Shown: positions 1-8,004, counted from the first letter of the stretch. The stretch is 13,655 nt of DNA from an uncultured Verrucomicrobiae bacterium (GCA_937957985.1 CALGOH010000181.1:1-13655); one strand, 5' to 3'. The notes: generated by a model from the sequence alone, not told the origin. Program-made: numbers and translations.

Positions 1-58
1 CCAGGGAAAACCCCCGGGAGGCCAGGCGACCGAGATCTTTGGGTGGAACCACGTTCAT
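1..58 (-). CDS. Possible N-terminal fragment of a gene leaving the left edge
   Basis: An ATG at position 58 on the minus strand opens a frame that stays open for 19 codons to the window edge, reading MNVVPPKDLGRLASRGFSL. Codon third positions are fairly GC-rich, as in the neighbouring real genes. It would be divergent from the gene at 219. The plus strand also has an open frame over the same bases, ending in TAG at 63-65 (...LGGTTFIN), but it uses many codons rare in this window (AGG, AGA, CGA, TTG), so I prefer the minus reading. No Shine-Dalgarno sequence is evident, no family can be named from 19 residues, and this may be non-coding. Confidence 0.2.
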   Translation of the reverse strand, partial: MNVVPPKDLGRLASRGFSL

Positions 59-218
59 CAACTAGCGCGGCGCGCGGGCGGAGTCCATCAACTCCCGACG
101 CCTTCCGCACGTCCGCAATCGCCATGCCACGAAATCGTCGCATTTGCGGTGGATGTGACAATTCCGTCATTTTGCCGACATTTCCGGGCCCGGCATCCTC
201 GGCTTTCCTTCCGCGCTC

Positions 219-1943
219 ATGTCGCCCCGGCTGTTCCTGATCGACGCCATCGGGCCCTTCTTCCGGGGCTACGAAAAGCGGCGCATCAACTGGTCGAAGA
301 TCCCCTTCACCCACCTCGCCACCGAGGGCGACGCCCGGCGCGACCAGTGGGCGCGCATCCGCAGCGACCTGCGGCACTTCGCCGGCCAAGTCTCGGCGAT
401 GGGCTACAACGCGGTCACGCTCGACGACCTCGCCCACCTGGTTTCCCACCCGCTCCACGAACCGGACGTCGCCCGCCGCATCGAGGTCTTCCGCGAGGAG
501 TTCGCGGCGTGCTTCCGCATCCTCGACGAGTTCGGGCTCAGGATCTACCTCACCTCCGACATCATCCCGCTGACCCCGGCGATCGACGAGGCGATCGGCG
601 GCGACCGCCACCGGCTCGACGCCTACTTCCAGGACCTGATCAGCCGCTGCCTCGACGACTTCCCGCTCATCGCGGGGCTGGTGCTGCGCATCGGCGAAAG
701 CGACGGACTCGACGTCAGGGATCCGATCCGCTCGCGCCTGCACCTCACCTCGCCGTCGGACACCAACCGTCTGCTGCGACGGCTCATCCCTCTCTTCGAG
801 GAAAGGGAGCGCGACCTGATCCTGCGCACCTGGACGGTGGGCGCGCACCGCATCGGCGACCTGATCTGGCACCGCAGGACGCTGGCGAAGACCTTCGAGG
901 GCATCGACTCGCCGCGCTTCATCGTCTCGATGAAGTACGGCGAGAGCGACTTCTTCCGCTACCTCCCGCTCAACCGAGCCTTCTTCCGCACGCCGCATCC
1001 CAAGATCATCGAGTTCCAGGCGCGGCGCGAGTACGAGGGAGCGGGCGAGTACCCCTCCTTCATCGGCTGGGACTGTGAAAAATACGCCCGCGAACTCGAG
1101 GAGGCCGGGAATCTCGTCGGAGTCTCGGTGTGGTGCCAGACCGGCGGCTGGCACCGCTTCCGCCGCCTGGCCTTCCTGCCCGATGCCGGCGAGGACATCT
1201 GGATCCGCCTCAACGCGCACGCGATCCTGCGGATCTTCCGCGACCGCCAGGCGGCGGACGAGGCCGTGCGCGACCTCGTGGGCGACGACCGCGCCTTCGC
1301 CACGCTCGAACTGCTGCGGGCCGCGGACACGATCGTCCGCGACCTGATGTACATCGAGGACTTCGCGCGGCAGAAGCTGTTCTTCCGCCGGGTGCGCATC
1401 CCGCCGCTGCTGCACATCTACTGGGACTGCCTGTTCATCAACCACGCGGTGCGCAAGGTGATGCGGCACTTCGTCAACGACCCCGAGCGGGCCCTGCGCG
1501 CCGGCGAGGCCGCCTGCGAGCTTTTTCCCGCGATGATCGAGCGGGCGCGCGAGGCCGGCCTGCCCGGGCGCGACATCCTGCACTGGCGCGACTTCTGCCA
1601 CATCGTCCGCCTGGCGCGGCGCTACTATTTCCTGCCCTTCGACGAGGATGTCGCCCGGGGCATCCGCCAGGCCAAGTCCGCCTACAAGCAGGCGTGGCCG
1701 CGGACCGAGGGCGCGCGCTACCGCATCAAGCTCAGCTTCAAGCCCTTCCACGTGAAGCGGCACACCCTCGCCTGGATCGCCGGCCTGCTGCTGCGCCGCC
1801 AGAGCGGCTACCGTCTCGTCGACCGCGTGTTCACGCTGCACCTGCTCGGTTTCATCTACCGCGCCTTCCGTCCGCGGAAAAAGGAATCGATGCCGAAGTT
1901 CCTCCGCAAGTCGGCGATGGGGGTGGAGACCATCCTCAAGTGA
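219..1943 (+). CDS. GH67 alpha-glucuronidase-like hypothetical protein
   Basis: This 574-residue protein has no signal peptide or membrane segment, so it is probably cytoplasmic. I do not recognise a named family with certainty. The central part recalls GH67 alpha-glucuronidases: LVLRIGESDG near residues 155-163, where GH67 carries its acid glutamate; VSMKYGESDFF at 236-246; then HPKIIEFQARREYEG at 260-274, resembling the GH67 ELQITQEY stretch; then GVSVWCQTGGWH at 301-312 and a helical region LNAHAILRIFRDR at 331-343. E160, E265 and E271 are candidate catalytic acids by this analogy (inference). The C-terminal 100 residues are strongly basic and aromatic. The ATG at 219 is chosen because the frame has strong coding character immediately after it; no clear Shine-Dalgarno precedes it. 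It stands alone, converging on the pseudopilin gene. A non-enzymatic TIM-barrel relative is the main alternative. Confidence 0.75.
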   Translation: MSPRLFLIDAIGPFFRGYEKRRINWSKIPFTHLATEGDARRDQWARIRSDLRHFAGQVSAMGYNAVTLDDLAHLVSHPLHEPDVARRIEVFREEFAACFRILDEFGLRIYLTSDIIPLTPAIDEAIGGDRHRLDAYFQDLISRCLDDFPLIAGLVLRIGESDGLDVRDPIRSRLHLTSPSDTNRLLRRLIPLFEERERDLILRTWTVGAHRIGDLIWHRRTLAKTFEGIDSPRFIVSMKYGESDFFRYLPLNRAFFRTPHPKIIEFQARREYEGAGEYPSFIGWDCEKYARELEEAGNLVGVSVWCQTGGWHRFRRLAFLPDAGEDIWIRLNAHAILRIFRDRQAADEAVRDLVGDDRAFATLELLRAADTIVRDLMYIEDFARQKLFFRRVRIPPLLHIYWDCLFINHAVRKVMRHFVNDPERALRAGEAACELFPAMIERAREAGLPGRDILHWRDFCHIVRLARRYYFLPFDEDVARGIRQAKSAYKQAWPRTEGARYRIKLSFKPFHVKRHTLAWIAGLLLRRQSGYRLVDRVFTLHLLGFIYRAFRPRKKESMPKFLRKSAMGVETILK

Positions 1944-1978
1944 CGAAAAACCCCGCGGCCCGATGGAACCGCGGGGTT
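1944..1978 (-). terminator. Rho-independent terminator between convergent genes
   Basis: A perfect 10-bp stem, AACCCCGCGG (1949-1958) against CCGCGGGGTT (1969-1978), has a 10-base loop. Read on the minus strand the hairpin is followed by TTTTTCG, a proper U-tract, so it should terminate the pseudopilin transcript ending at 1999. Read on the plus strand the hairpin is followed by GGAAAAAATC with no T-run, so it is a weak terminator for the gene ending at 1943, although the hairpin could still protect that mRNA's 3' end. Confidence 0.8.
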
Positions 1979-1998
1979 GGAAAAAATCGCGACGCCGG

Positions 1999-2577
1999 TC
2001 AGCGCTGGAAGCTCGTGATGTCGTCGGTGGTGCCAAGCTCCATGTCGGCACCGGGGCTGAAGACGCCGACCTGTTCTCCGCGCAGGCGGTAGCTCTTGCC
2101 GCCCATCTGGAACTCCAGCACGTCCTCATACTCGGTGTTGAGCACCACGGTATAGGGCTGGCCGAAGGGATCGTAGAGGCCCTGCACCTCGTTGCCGCCG
2201 CCGCCACCGTAGTAGAGGCCGCCGCGGCGACCCTTGCCCTCCTGCACGCTGAGGAAGTTGATGCCGCGGGTGTTCTCGACGTCGCCGCCGTCGCCCTCCT
2301 CGGCCAGCAGGATGCGCAGCAGCGTGACGCCCTCGCCATTGTCGGTGCTGACCCGGTCGGAGAGATCGGGAAGGCGGCTGTATTCGCTGTAAAAATTGTT
2401 CACCGCCTGCGCCACGGCCGACGCGGCCACGCGACCCTGGGTGGTCTTGGCTTTCTTCAGCGCGGCGTTCACGCCGGCGAAGCTCATCGCGGCGAGCACC
2501 GCGACGATGGTGATGACGACCAGAAGCTCGATGAGCGTGAAGCCCCAGGAGCGGCGGAAGGAAACGGGATTTTTCAT
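1999..2577 (-). CDS. GspG-like prepilin/pseudopilin
   Basis: This is a 192-residue type II secretion/type IV pilus-class pseudopilin. The N-terminus has a short basic leader, then the prepilin peptidase site: G12 followed by FTLIELLVVITIVAVLAA, with E17 as the conserved Glu5 of the mature protein. The hydrophobic helix spans about residues 13-33. The C-terminal part carries YDPFGQPY (135-142), like the DPWG-P-Y segment of GspG, and GVFSPGADMELGTTDD (171-186), like the calcium-binding loop of major pseudopilins. A glycine run (YYGGGGG, 122-128) is unusual. The start at 2577 is preferred over an in-frame ATG at 2616 because it gives a normal 12-residue leader and lies about 37 bases below the transcription start predicted from the sigma-54 site. 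No other secretion genes are adjacent, so it may serve a dispersed pseudopilus or be a standalone secreted pilin. Confidence 0.9.
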   Translation of the reverse strand: MKNPVSFRRSWGFTLIELLVVITIVAVLAAMSFAGVNAALKKAKTTQGRVAASAVAQAVNNFYSEYSRLPDLSDRVSTDNGEGVTLLRILLAEEGDGGDVENTRGINFLSVQEGKGRRGGLYYGGGGGNEVQGLYDPFGQPYTVVLNTEYEDVLEFQMGGKSYRLRGEQVGVFSPGADMELGTTDDITSFQR

Positions 2578-2624
2578 GGTTCGATTGGCAGGTTGGCGGC
2601 ATCGAAGCGAAATCACGCGGCTGA

Positions 2625-2640
2625 CGCAAGCTTCGAGCCT
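2625..2640 (-). promoter_or_regulatory. Putative sigma-54 (-24/-12) promoter for the pseudopilin gene
   Basis: On the minus strand, reading from 2640 to 2625, the sequence is AGGCTCGAAGCTTGCG. Against the sigma-54 consensus TGGCACGrNNNTTGCW it keeps the invariant GG and GC with the required 10-base spacing, the C and CG after GG, the purine, and TTGC; the mismatches are the first T, the A in GGCAC and the final W. Transcription would begin near 2614, about 37 bases before the ATG. A sigma-54 activator is encoded divergently from 2786. The rest of the 208-base divergent region is GC-rich; I see no clear activator-binding palindrome or sigma-70 promoter in it. Confidence 0.5.
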
Positions 2641-2785
2641 TTCCGCAATGAAGCCGCATTCCGGTGGATTCGCAAGTTTTCAGGCGGCGAAGGGGCGGGA
2701 CGATCCTCCCCGCCTCCGGCCCCGCTCCCGCCTTGCACAGCGGGCGATCTCCGCCCAATCTGCCGCCGCCCCCCCACCCGGATCC

Positions 2786-4162
2786 ATGCCGAAGGACTCC
2801 CCAGCCCAGACGATCCTGCTCGTCGATCAGGATCACGATTTCCTCGAATGGGCCACCAAGCACCTCGCGGCGAAGGGCCTCAACATCCTGCGCTGCGACC
2901 AGGCCGACAAGGCCCTGAAGGTGGTCGCGAAGACCCCGATCGACCTCGTCGTGGCCGATCTGCAGCTCCAGCCCTTCGACGCCCTCGACCTGCTGTCGCG
3001 GATCCGCGAGACCTCGCCGGCCACGCTCTTCGTCCTCACCACCGGATTTCCCAGCACCGGCCAGGTCATCGAGGCGACGCAGAAGGGTGCCCACGACGTG
3101 CTGCGCAAGGAGGCCCTGCCCTTCGAACTGCGGACGGTGGTCGAGAGCGCCCTGCAGATCGCCGAGGACCGCCGCACCGCCGGCGAGGCCGCCGACCCCC
3201 ATCCGCAGCCGGCCGCCGACGGACGGATCAAGATCATCGGCATGTCCCGCGCGCTGCAGGATGTCTTCAAGGTCGTCGGCCGGGTCGCGAAGTCCGACGC
3301 GCCGGTGCTGGTCAGCGGCGAGTCCGGGACGGGCAAGGAACTGGTCGCCAAGGCGGTCCACGAATACTCGCCGCGCCGGCAGCAGGAATTTCTCGCGATC
3401 AACTGCGGCGCGATCCCCGAGAACCTGCTCGAGAGCGAGTTGTTCGGACACGAGAAGGGCGCCTTCACCGGGGCGATCGCGCGCCGGCCGGGACGCTTCG
3501 AGCAGGCCGACGGCGGCACGCTTTTCCTCGACGAGATCGGGGAGATGCCGGCCTCGGTGCAGGTGAAACTGCTGCGCGTCCTGCAGGACGGCACCTTCTC
3601 GCGGGTGGGATCGAATGAAACGCTGCGCGCCGACGCCCGGATCGTCGCCGCCACCAACCGCAACCTCGCCGAGGAGGTCGCCCGGGGAAATTTCCGCGAG
3701 GACCTCTACTACCGCCTCAACGTCGTCGAGATCCGGCTCCCATCGCTGCGCGAACGGCCGGAGGACATTCCGCTGCTGGCCGAATACTTCCTCCAGCGGA
3801 TCACCCGCAAGAACGGAATGGCCCGCATCCGGCTCTCGGCGGAGGCGATCGGCATCCTCCAGCACCACGACTGGCCCGGCAACGTGCGCGAACTGGAGAA
3901 CACCATCTCGCGGGCCTGTGCGCTGGCATCCTCGAACGTGCTGCTGCCGGCCGACATCAACCTGACCACCGCGCCCGGACGTCCGGACAGCGAGGTGCGG
4001 GAGGCGGTCGACACCCTGCTCGACGCCCTGCCCTCGGAGGGCGGCCAGGGCTGGCTGCGGGCGCAGTTCGCCGGACGCCTGCTCGACCGCCACGACGGCG
4101 ACATCAAGAGCGCCGCCGCCGCGCTCGGGGTGACCTCCGCCGAGTTCAAGAAGTGGCTGTAG
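2786..4162 (+). CDS. Sigma-54-dependent response regulator (NtrC/PilR type)
   Basis: This is a 458-residue transcription activator with three parts. The receiver (about 8-125) has phospho-acceptor D58 (VVADLQL), T85/T86 and K108; the acidic pocket reads VDQD, so D14 is kept but the second acidic position is Q15. The AAA+ domain (about 148-385) has Walker A GESGTGKE (178-185), an intact GAFTGA sigma-54 contact loop (225-230), Walker B TLFLDE (245-250), FREDLYYRLNV (303-313) and WPGNVREL (363-370). A short Fis-type helix-turn-helix (about 421-458) ends the protein. The ATG at 2786 starts exactly at the receiver; the frame is open further upstream to 2396, but that would read antisense through the pseudopilin gene. 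No histidine kinase is next to it. Its likely local target is the divergent pseudopilin promoter. The TPR gene follows 49 bases later without an obvious terminator and may be cotranscribed. Confidence 0.93.
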   Translation: MPKDSPAQTILLVDQDHDFLEWATKHLAAKGLNILRCDQADKALKVVAKTPIDLVVADLQLQPFDALDLLSRIRETSPATLFVLTTGFPSTGQVIEATQKGAHDVLRKEALPFELRTVVESALQIAEDRRTAGEAADPHPQPAADGRIKIIGMSRALQDVFKVVGRVAKSDAPVLVSGESGTGKELVAKAVHEYSPRRQQEFLAINCGAIPENLLESELFGHEKGAFTGAIARRPGRFEQADGGTLFLDEIGEMPASVQVKLLRVLQDGTFSRVGSNETLRADARIVAATNRNLAEEVARGNFREDLYYRLNVVEIRLPSLRERPEDIPLLAEYFLQRITRKNGMARIRLSAEAIGILQHHDWPGNVRELENTISRACALASSNVLLPADINLTTAPGRPDSEVREAVDTLLDALPSEGGQGWLRAQFAGRLLDRHDGDIKSAAAALGVTSAEFKKWL

Positions 4163-4211
4163 GCATTTTGGCGTTCGTCATCCGCCCCCCGCACCGGCTA
4201 TTGTCAACGGC

Positions 4212-6758
4212 ATGAAGTTCCCTTCGCGCGCCATCCTGCTCGGCCTGCTCGGCTTGGGCGTGCTGCACGCGGAGCCGGATCTCGACGAGGTCCCGACCTA
4301 TCAGCTCGGTCTCGACGCGCTGGAAGGGCGGCTGTGGGAGGTGGCGGCAAACCGTTTCGAAGCCGCGCTCCGGACCGAAGGCCTCACGCCGGGGGACCGG
4401 GCCACGCTGCTGCTGCGACTGGCCGAGGCCAAGGTCCGTGGCGATCGCGGGGGAGCCGCGCTCCAGGTTCTCGACGCCCCGGAACTCGCGGACCATCCCG
4501 CCCGGCCGTTCTGGCGGGCGCAGGCGCTCGCGGCCGACGGGCGTTTCCGCGAGGCGGTCGAAGCTTTCGGCGCGCTGCCCGACGACACGCCCCATGCGGT
4601 CGAGGCGCGCCTCACCCGGACCCGGCTGCAGCGGGCGATCGGTGACCCGGAAGGGGCGCTCGCCACCCTCGATCCCCTGCTCGCCGGGAAGGACACCCCG
4701 GCGGCGGCGCGGCTCCTGCGCGCGGAGATCCTCCTCGACCTCAAGCGCGACCAGGAGGCGCTCGACAGCCTGCCGGACCCCGACTCGCTCACCGGCCGGG
4801 AAGCGGCGGCCACCCGCCTGCTCCGCGGCAGGTGCCTGCTGGCCCTCGGCGAGGAGGAAAAGGCGGCGGAAATCTTCGGCCGTCTCCTCGAGTCGCCCCG
4901 GCACCAGTCCCTCACCGCCCATCACGAGGCCGCCATCAATCTCGCCCGCGCGCGCCTGCGGTCCGACCGTCCGCAGGCGGCGGCCGACGGACTCCTCGCG
5001 TTCATCCAGCAGAATCCCGGCTCCCCCCTGCTCGGTCGTGCTTTCGAACTGCTGCTCCGCTGCCTTCCCGAGGAACCGGCGCCGAACGACCCCATCCTCA
5101 ACCGCCTCCGCGAGTGGGTGCCCGCCGCCAGGATCGAAGGCCCGAACCTCCCCGGCAACCGCCCCGGCGTCCTCGGCGCGTGGCCCTTGCCGGATCCTCC
5201 CGACGACCCGCTCGCGCCCCAGGCGCTTTTCCACCTCGCGCTCGGCCTCAAACGGCAGACCGCCCCGGACGCCCCGCTGCGCGCGCGCCAGCTCCTCGAC
5301 CGGCTGCGGCTGGAATACCCCAACCATTCGCTGGTTCCCTGGGCGCTGCTCGTCTGCGGACGCTGGGAACTGGAAGCCGGCAACCGCGAACGCGCCAACG
5401 CCTGCCTCGGCGCCATTCAGGAACTCGGCCCCGACTCGCCCCGGGAACTGCGCGCCCAGGCCCTCACCCTCGAGGCCGGCGCCCTGTTCCAGGACGAGCG
5501 CTACGACGAGGCCGCCGAGCTCTTCGACCGCGCCGCCGAGCTTCTCGAAGCCGAACGCCGCCGCTCCGCGCGCCTCAACGCCGCGACCTCGCTCCTGGCG
5601 GGCGGAAACGTCCCCGCCTTCGACCAACTGCGCGACGAGGCCGAGGACCCCGACCTCCAGACCCAGCTCGAACTCGAGCGATCGCTCCACCTCGCATCCG
5701 AGCGGGATCCCGAAGCGCTGCCCTCGCTGCTCGCCTTCATCCGGCATCACCCGGACCACCCGCGCATCGACGACGCCCGCCTCAACGCCGCACTTGCCGC
5801 GCTCGCCGCGATCCCGGCCCAGCCCGATGTCGCCGCGCGGATGCTCGATGCCATCGACGGGGAGCGGCGCAGGTCGCTCGCTCCCGCCATGCTCGCCCTG
5901 GCCGAAATGCGCCTGCACCAGAGCCGCGGCGAGTGGCGCGAGGCGGCCGACCGCGCCGCCGGGTTCCTGAAGGCCTATCCCGACGACCCCGCCGCCCCGA
6001 CGCTGCGCTTCGAGCAGGGCCGCGCGCTGTTCCGCAACCGCGATTTCAACGACGCCCGGCTGGTGCTCGAGGCGCTCGCCAAGGATTTCCCCGATTCCCG
6101 CCACGCACCGGCCGCCCTGCTCCTCTCGGCCCGCGCCGCCGCGGAGGGAGGCACCCCCCAGTCGCAGGCCGAGTCGATCGCCCTCTTCGACCGCCTCATC
6201 GAGTCCGGCTCTCCCTTCGCCGCCGTCGCCCGACTGGAAAAGGCCGACATCCTCATCCGGCTCGCCCGCCTCGACGATGCCGTCGAGTCCCTCCGTCCCT
6301 GGTTCGGCGGGATGGAGAAGGACGATCCGCTGAGACTCAGCGCCGGCATGCTGCTCGGCGACGCGCTCTTCGCCCGTGCCCAGGGTGACCCCGCCAAACT
6401 CGAGGAAGCCCTCCGGCACTACGACCAACTCCTCGAGACCCTGCCGGAGGACTCCCCCGCCCGCTTCCAGATCCTCTACCAGAAAGGGCTCGTCCTCGAA
6501 CAATGCAGCGCGCGCGACGACGATGCGCTCGTGGCCTACATGGACGTCGTCCAGAGCGCCCCCGAAAGCCCCCGTGGCGACTGGAACGCGATCGAGTCCT
6601 GCGGCTTCGCCGCCCTGCGCATCCTCGAGAAGCGCGGGGAATGGGTCGCGGCCATGAAACTTGCACGCCGCATCGCCGGGCTCGGAGGCCCCCGCTCCGA
6701 AGAGGCCGCCGAACGCGCGAAGAAGATCGGCATGGATCAGTTCATCTGGGAAGACTAG
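4212..6758 (+). CDS. Exported tetratricopeptide-repeat protein
   Basis: This 848-residue protein starts with a classic Sec signal peptide: basic MKFPSR, a leucine/glycine-rich core, and likely cleavage after A20 (VLHA/EPDLDE). There is no lipobox cysteine at the cleavage site, so it is probably periplasmic or loosely membrane-attached. The rest is all-helical TPR-like repeats rich in Ala, Leu, Arg and Glu. Clear examples are YDEAAELFDRAAELLEAE (near 431), YPDDPAAPTLRFEQGRALF (near 590) and FPDSRHAPAALLLSARAA (near 625), the last two resembling the CpoB/YbgF-type outer-membrane assembly TPRs. No catalytic motif is seen, so a scaffold role is inferred. It lies 49 bases after the sigma-54 activator in the same direction. 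Its TAG stop runs directly into a degenerate palindromic repeat. The strand opposite carries a long spurious open frame caused by GC bias. Confidence 0.88.
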   Translation: MKFPSRAILLGLLGLGVLHAEPDLDEVPTYQLGLDALEGRLWEVAANRFEAALRTEGLTPGDRATLLLRLAEAKVRGDRGGAALQVLDAPELADHPARPFWRAQALAADGRFREAVEAFGALPDDTPHAVEARLTRTRLQRAIGDPEGALATLDPLLAGKDTPAAARLLRAEILLDLKRDQEALDSLPDPDSLTGREAAATRLLRGRCLLALGEEEKAAEIFGRLLESPRHQSLTAHHEAAINLARARLRSDRPQAAADGLLAFIQQNPGSPLLGRAFELLLRCLPEEPAPNDPILNRLREWVPAARIEGPNLPGNRPGVLGAWPLPDPPDDPLAPQALFHLALGLKRQTAPDAPLRARQLLDRLRLEYPNHSLVPWALLVCGRWELEAGNRERANACLGAIQELGPDSPRELRAQALTLEAGALFQDERYDEAAELFDRAAELLEAERRRSARLNAATSLLAGGNVPAFDQLRDEAEDPDLQTQLELERSLHLASERDPEALPSLLAFIRHHPDHPRIDDARLNAALAALAAIPAQPDVAARMLDAIDGERRRSLAPAMLALAEMRLHQSRGEWREAADRAAGFLKAYPDDPAAPTLRFEQGRALFRNRDFNDARLVLEALAKDFPDSRHAPAALLLSARAAAEGGTPQSQAESIALFDRLIESGSPFAAVARLEKADILIRLARLDDAVESLRPWFGGMEKDDPLRLSAGMLLGDALFARAQGDPAKLEEALRHYDQLLETLPEDSPARFQILYQKGLVLEQCSARDDDALVAYMDVVQSAPESPRGDWNAIESCGFAALRILEKRGEWVAAMKLARRIAGLGGPRSEEAAERAKKIGMDQFIWED

Positions 6759-6809
6759 GAAGCGCGGCGCCTCCAGCCTTGCCGGCACCCTCGAAAAGCC
6801 GTGCTCCCC
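6758..6809. repeat. Degenerate REP-like palindromic element after the TPR gene
   Basis: The left arm GGAAGCGCGGC (6758-6768) and right arm GCCGTGCTCC (6798-6807) form an imperfect inverted repeat with one inserted base and one mismatch. They match the ends of the elements at 7930 and 8608 (GGAGCGCGG... and ...AAGCCGCGCTCC). Like those elements it begins at a stop codon: the G of the TAG at 6756-6758 is its first base. The inner hairpins have decayed. I read it as an old copy of the same family; the similarity is short, so chance is possible. Confidence 0.4.
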
Positions 6810-6858
6810 ACCACCTTCCGCTTGGCGATCGGTCGCCGGCGTCTTATGCAGCCCCGCG

Positions 6859-7929
6859 ATGGCTTATCCCAAACTCTTCGCCCCCGGTCCCGTCGACGTC
6901 TCGCCCGAAACCTACGCCGCCATGTCGCGGACGATGATCGGCCACCGCGGCTCCGACTTCGAGGAACTCTACGCCTCCCTCCAGCCCGGACTGAAATCCA
7001 TCTTCGGCACCTCTCGGCCGGTCTTCCTGTCCACCTCCTCGGCCTGGGGCGTGATGGAGGGCGCGCTGCGCAACCTGGTCCGCGAAAAGGTGCTCTGCCT
7101 GTGCTGCGGCGCGTTTTCCGACAAGTGGTTCAGCGTGGCCAGGAGCATGGGCTACGAGGCCGACAAGGTGCAGGTGGAGTGGGGCGAGGCGATCGACCCC
7201 GAGGTCGTGAAAGCCAAACTCGAGGAGGGCGGCTTCGACACCGTCACCTTCATCCACTCCGAGACCTCGACCGGCGTGCTCAACGACCTCCACGGCATCG
7301 CCAGGGTCGTGAAGTCCTTCCCCGACACGATGCTCATCGTCGATACCGTCTCGTCGCTTTCCACCGTGCCGGTCGACTTCGACGCCATCGGCGCCGACGT
7401 CATGCTCGCCGGCGTCCAGAAGGCGCTCGCCCTTCCTCCCGGCCTGGCCGTCTTTGCGGTCTCCGAAGCGGCCATGGCCCGCGCCGAGGCGACGCCGAAC
7501 CGCGGCTACTACTTCGACTTCGTCGAGTTCGCCAAGAACGCCGAGAAGAACAACACGCCCTCGACTCCCTGCATCGCCAACCTCTTCGGTCTGCAGTACA
7601 TCCTCGGCGAGATCGAGAAGGAGGGCCTCGACGCGCGCTACGCCCGCCATGCCGAGACCAATGCGATGATCCACGCCTGGGGCGCGAAGCACGGCTTCGA
7701 ACTCTTTGCACCGGAAGGCTTCCGCTCCAACGCACTGACCTGCTTCGCCACCCCGGACCGCCTCGACCTCCCCGCCTTCATCAAGGAGCTGAAGACCAGG
7801 CACGGCTTCCTGATCAACGGCGGCTACGGCAAGATCAAGGGCCATACCTTCCGCATCTCCAACATGGGCAACGAGACCGTCGCGACGATGCAGGAACTCA
7901 TCGACGCGATGGACGATGTGCTTCAATAA
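6859..7929 (+). CDS. Class V PLP-dependent aminotransferase (alanine/serine-glyoxylate type)
   Basis: This 356-residue enzyme is of fold-type I, class V, in the alanine-glyoxylate / serine-glyoxylate / phosphoserine aminotransferase group. APGPVDVSPE opens the protein. STSSAWGVMEGAL (58-70) is the phosphate-binding region, HSETSTGV (133-140) and VDTVSS (161-166, D162 pairing with the pyridine nitrogen) contact PLP, and K188 in AGVQKAL is the Schiff-base lysine. R332 in HTFRISNMG (329-337) should bind the substrate carboxylate. Length is normal. The ATG at 6859 is preferred over the open frame to 6661, which overlaps the TPR gene. Substrate cannot be fixed from sequence: glyoxylate/serine metabolism or an alternative serine-biosynthesis transaminase are both possible. 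It follows the TPR gene by 100 bases. Its TAA stop abuts the palindromic repeat at 7930. Confidence 0.9.
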   Translation: MAYPKLFAPGPVDVSPETYAAMSRTMIGHRGSDFEELYASLQPGLKSIFGTSRPVFLSTSSAWGVMEGALRNLVREKVLCLCCGAFSDKWFSVARSMGYEADKVQVEWGEAIDPEVVKAKLEEGGFDTVTFIHSETSTGVLNDLHGIARVVKSFPDTMLIVDTVSSLSTVPVDFDAIGADVMLAGVQKALALPPGLAVFAVSEAAMARAEATPNRGYYFDFVEFAKNAEKNNTPSTPCIANLFGLQYILGEIEKEGLDARYARHAETNAMIHAWGAKHGFELFAPEGFRSNALTCFATPDRLDLPAFIKELKTRHGFLINGGYGKIKGHTFRISNMGNETVATMQELIDAMDDVLQ

Positions 7930-7991
7930 GGAGCGCGGCTTTGCAAGCCGCTCGATCTGCCCCGGTCTCCCAGCGGCTTGCAAAACCGCTC
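7930..7991. repeat. REP/BIME-type palindromic repeat pair upstream of the RAYT gene
   Basis: A 62-bp element fills nearly all the space between the aminotransferase stop and the transposase start. It begins GGAGCGCGG right after TAA. Hairpin 1 is GCGGCTT-TGC-AAGCCGC (7935-7951, 7-bp perfect stem). Hairpin 2, in inverted orientation, is AGCGG...CCGCT (7972-7990) around a TTGCAA-containing core with one mismatch. The spacer contains GATCTGCCCCGG. It is in the same orientation as the copy at 8608-8674 and shares its ends, the hairpin cores and the GATC-NG-CCCGG spacer. Confidence 0.85.
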
Positions 7992-8004
7992 AACCCCATC
8001 CCCG

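Noticed and set aside
2690..2780. G-quadruplex or operator in the G-rich minus strand between the divergent genes
   Set aside because: G-runs are present, but the whole window is GC-rich and no regular four-run pattern or clear palindrome stands out.
2396..2785. 130-residue N-terminal extension of the sigma-54 activator
   Set aside because: It would overlap the pseudopilin gene on the opposite strand and has no domain; the receiver starts right after the ATG at 2786.
2126..4093. 655-codon open frame on the minus strand
   Set aside because: It is antisense to the sigma-54 activator and out of frame with the pseudopilin; both real genes have unmistakable family motifs.
4146..6788. 880-codon open frame on the minus strand
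   Set aside because: It lies entirely antisense to the TPR gene, which has a clear signal peptide and repeats. The translation is Gly/Glu/Arg-rich with no recognisable motif, as expected for a GC-bias shadow.
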